NCBI GenBank assembly: GCA_009936885.1
Contig: JAACDT010000204.1
Span: 1-7,863 of the forward strand
Source of the DNA: Alphaproteobacteria bacterium
GTDB taxonomy: Bacteria > Pseudomonadota > Alphaproteobacteria > Puniceispirillales > Puniceispirillaceae
DNA: 7,863 nucleotides
Direction of reading: 5' to 3'
The translations under genes were made by a program, and so were the position numbers. Positions 6,083-7,863 of the stretch are shown here, in pieces. Numbering within the stretch: position 1 is the stretch's first letter; every line of letters starts with the position of its first letter. The notes below the pieces were generated by a model, which saw nothing but the letters and a program-made list of their open reading frames with translations, ran no database searches and was not told the DNA's origin.

Positions 6083-7402
6083 TCAACTTAATTTTAGCTT
6101 GGAAATAGGTTTAATTGATACCAGTGATTCGTCAGCCCAATCAATCATTCCAACATCGTGGCATTTCGGACAAATCGGCTCATATTGCGCCGTTAAAGTC
6201 GCGCATGTAGAACACCGCCAGGCTTTTCCGCGCGGCGCGCGCGCAGCACCCTGCAAAGCGGTTTTTGCACCAATAGGGTCAATCTGCTTTTCTGCTAATT
6301 CTGCCGCTAGTAAATAATCTTCATTTGTCATTTGATTCTGCGGTATTTCTGATAATAGACTGGTTGCAGGAGGCAGAATATCTGCTTCAAGTGAGGCTGC
6401 AATTACTAATCTGTTTGCATCCATCTTTTGCTCACTCTGACGGGCTAATTTTGTAAGACGAGCAATGAATTTTCCAATATTATCGCTAAATGCATCTCGC
6501 AATATGTCGATATAATCTTGATGCGGTTTTAAGATAAATCCCCGTTCGATTATTTTAATCATCTGCTTTGTTAATTCGCTCTTTTGATATAATCTGGCAA
6601 GTGCAACCCGTACGGCAATGTGGGATTGATCTAACTTTAGGGCACGCTCCAGCCAGTTGGTCTTATCCCGAACTTCAGAAACTTCCCGTCCGAGGATATA
6701 GCATAGTCCGATTTCTCGTCTTTGAAACAGATGTTTTTGTTCCGGTAAATTCGCCAGCTGAGGTATTAACCGCCCTAATATATTCAAAGCATTGTGCCAA
6801 TTTTTTTCCTCAATTTCTCGCCAGAAAATATGGGTTAATGCGACTACTGAATCAGGTTGTATATGCAATGCCTTTTGAGCAGCTGCTCGGCTTTTCTCAG
6901 AATCATTATTCTGAAATTGCAAGTTCATTATTCCGATAAGACCATAATAAGCAGTGTCCTTATGCTTTGATAGCTGTGCAAAATATCGTCTTGCAGCATT
7001 TTTATTTCCTGCCAGATGAGCTGCTTGTGCTGCCAGCAAATCAGGAAGAAGTCCCCTGCCAAGTAGTTTTTCTGCTTTCCTTGCTTGTTTTTGTGCAGAG
7101 CGACTATCTCCTGCGGCCAAGGCAATAAGGCCAAGTCCAAGCGCACGCTCGCCATTTGTGCGGCGCCTATATTGCCAGCCATGCGCCATCATTTTGGGCC
7201 AATTTCGAATAAGGCGCCATAGCCTGTCAAACAGCATTACAAAAACGGCAAAAGCAATCACTAAACCAACAAGCAGGCTCGTTGAAATCTGAATTTCATA
7301 GCCAAGCCATTGAATCTGGCTTTCACCTGTTTGCTGATTAAACCAGCTAACAACCAGCGCAACTAGACCGCCTACCAGAATTAAGCGTATGATTTGTATC
7401 AT
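6083..7402 (-). CDS. hemY: HemY-like TPR membrane protein with C-terminal zinc-ribbon motif
   Basis: This is a 439-residue inner-membrane protein of the HemY family, named for its place beside heme genes. It is not the protoporphyrinogen oxidase also called HemY, and its biochemical role is unsettled. Two membrane helices stand at about 3-20 and 42-58, the HemY N-terminal arrangement, followed by a basic stretch. The rest is a helical repeat region of TPR type; examples are ERALGLGLIALAAGD at 85-99, AAQKALHIQPDSVVAL at 174-189 and WLERALKLDQSHIAVRVALA at 250-269. Near the end, APRGKAWRCSTC and ICPKC give Cys397, Cys400, Cys411 and Cys414 (CxxC-x10-CxxC), a likely metal-binding ribbon as in alphaproteobacterial HemY and similar in kind to the one in LapB. 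The start overlaps the previous stop as ATGA and has AAGAGA about eight bases upstream, which argues for translational coupling. A role in organising heme or envelope enzymes is inference only. Confidence 0.85.
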   Translation of the reverse strand: MIQIIRLILVGGLVALVVSWFNQQTGESQIQWLGYEIQISTSLLVGLVIAFAVFVMLFDRLWRLIRNWPKMMAHGWQYRRRTNGERALGLGLIALAAGDSRSAQKQARKAEKLLGRGLLPDLLAAQAAHLAGNKNAARRYFAQLSKHKDTAYYGLIGIMNLQFQNNDSEKSRAAAQKALHIQPDSVVALTHIFWREIEEKNWHNALNILGRLIPQLANLPEQKHLFQRREIGLCYILGREVSEVRDKTNWLERALKLDQSHIAVRVALARLYQKSELTKQMIKIIERGFILKPHQDYIDILRDAFSDNIGKFIARLTKLARQSEQKMDANRLVIAASLEADILPPATSLLSEIPQNQMTNEDYLLAAELAEKQIDPIGAKTALQGAARAPRGKAWRCSTCATLTAQYEPICPKCHDVGMIDWADESLVSIKPISKLKLS

Positions 7403-7863
7403 GGCTTTTCTCTTTTGGGTAATGAGCTGTAGCTTTGATAAATTTCAGTTATTATTTTATCAACCTGTTGCCGGGATTTAATTTGGGATAGATGCCTATT
7501 AAATTTTGATAGCTGCTGTGAGCTTATATTTGAGGTATCATTATCTAAAAAATCTTTCAGATACATAATTGCCTCTGATAATGTTTCTGGGATTTTATTT
7601 GCACGCTGTAGCAGCTGGTTAGCATCGCTCAGAAGTGGTTTTTTTTGGGAAGCTTCATCCATGATGCCGCGCCTATCCTCAATATCAGACTGTAAGGCAT
7701 TATCATGTGATAATTTTTTAAGATTAAACAGGCTTGCAAAATAGTCCGCCCAGGACAGCTCAGATAATTCACTGGTATCTTCTATTATATTTGTCTTTAT
7801 CTCTCTATCTGTCATTATCTTTGGGTTATCTGTGGGTTTGAGTATTTTATCATACGCGTCCGA
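7399..7863 (-). CDS. Probable C-terminal part of a mitofilin/Mic60-like protein (start outside window)
   Basis: The frame runs without a stop from the window edge (7863) to TGA at 7401-7399, 154 codons. An internal ATG at 7815 would give 138 residues, but no Shine-Dalgarno precedes it. The 16 codons before it read as ordinary polar protein (DAYDKILKPTDNPKI), so a start beyond the window is favoured. Counting from that ATG, the protein is acidic and soluble, with SWADYFASLFNLKKL at about 21-35 and a helical tail from about 64 (DANQLLQRANKIPETLSEAI) to the end. In alphaproteobacterial mitofilin-like proteins (COG4223), a Trp-containing segment ending in basic residues and then a helical tail of this pattern form the C-terminal domain. 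Those genes sit between hemD and hemY, as expected here from the four-base overlap with the HemY-like gene. The resemblance is by pattern and context only, with no strong sequence identity. If the ATG at 7815 is the true start, it would be a small soluble protein of unknown function lacking the membrane helix and coiled coil of Mic60. The family call is tentative; that this is a real gene is likely. Confidence 0.6.
   Translation of the reverse strand, partial: SDAYDKILKPTDNPKIMTDREIKTNIIEDTSELSELSWADYFASLFNLKKLSHDNALQSDIEDRRGIMDEASQKKPLLSDANQLLQRANKIPETLSEAIMYLKDFLDNDTSNISSQQLSKFNRHLSQIKSRQQVDKIITEIYQSYSSLPKREKP

Noticed and set aside
6066..6317. Short plus-strand frame opposite the end of the HemY-like gene
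   Set aside because: It is the complement of the zinc-ribbon coding region, with no ribosome binding site and no recognisable domain.
1..7863. Search for mobile elements, CRISPR arrays, tRNA or rRNA genes, phage or defence genes
   Set aside because: No direct-repeat array, transposase, integrase, RNA gene fold or toxin/nuclease frame was seen. The space is filled by housekeeping and transport genes, and no gap exceeds about 165 bases.

Overview
The window is a compact, AT-rich bacterial segment. All seven recognisable genes are on the minus strand and intergenic gaps are short, so transcription runs from high to low coordinates. It most likely comes from an alphaproteobacterium, possibly a small-genome marine one. 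The evidence is a HemY-type TPR membrane protein with a C-terminal four-cysteine ribbon, preceded and overlapped by a gene whose C-terminus resembles the mitofilin/Mic60-like protein that alphaproteobacteria carry between hemD and hemY. The clade is inferred, not demonstrated.

Layout in transcription order. (1) 7863-7399 is the C-terminal part of a mitofilin-like candidate. Its reading frame stays open to the window edge, so its start is probably outside. (2) 7402-6083 is a HemY-like protein whose start overlaps the previous stop by ATGA. (3) 6082-5921 is a 162-base gap holding a possible promoter. (4) 5920-4739 is the periplasmic substrate-binding protein of a branched-chain amino acid (HAAT family) ABC transporter, followed at once by a strong intrinsic terminator at 4730-4693. 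(5) 4657-793 is a tight run of the other transporter genes: livG and livF (two ATPases), then livH and livM (two permeases). (6) A 102-base gap with a possible promoter is followed by the first 230 codons of pyruvate kinase (690-1), which runs off the window.

The five liv genes together encode a complete importer: a secreted binding protein, a permease heterodimer and an ATPase heterodimer. The terminator after the binding-protein gene suggests that this component is made in excess, with the membrane and ATPase genes transcribed by read-through. The upstream pair belongs to the heme/envelope neighbourhood and the downstream gene to glycolysis; neither has an evident functional tie to the transporter.

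I see no RNA genes, mobile elements, CRISPR arrays, phage genes or defence genes, and no convincing undescribed system. The points most worth a second look are the divergent mitofilin-like gene fragment, the start of livG, which lacks a clear ribosome binding site behind the terminator, and a non-canonical residue after the LivG Walker B motif.
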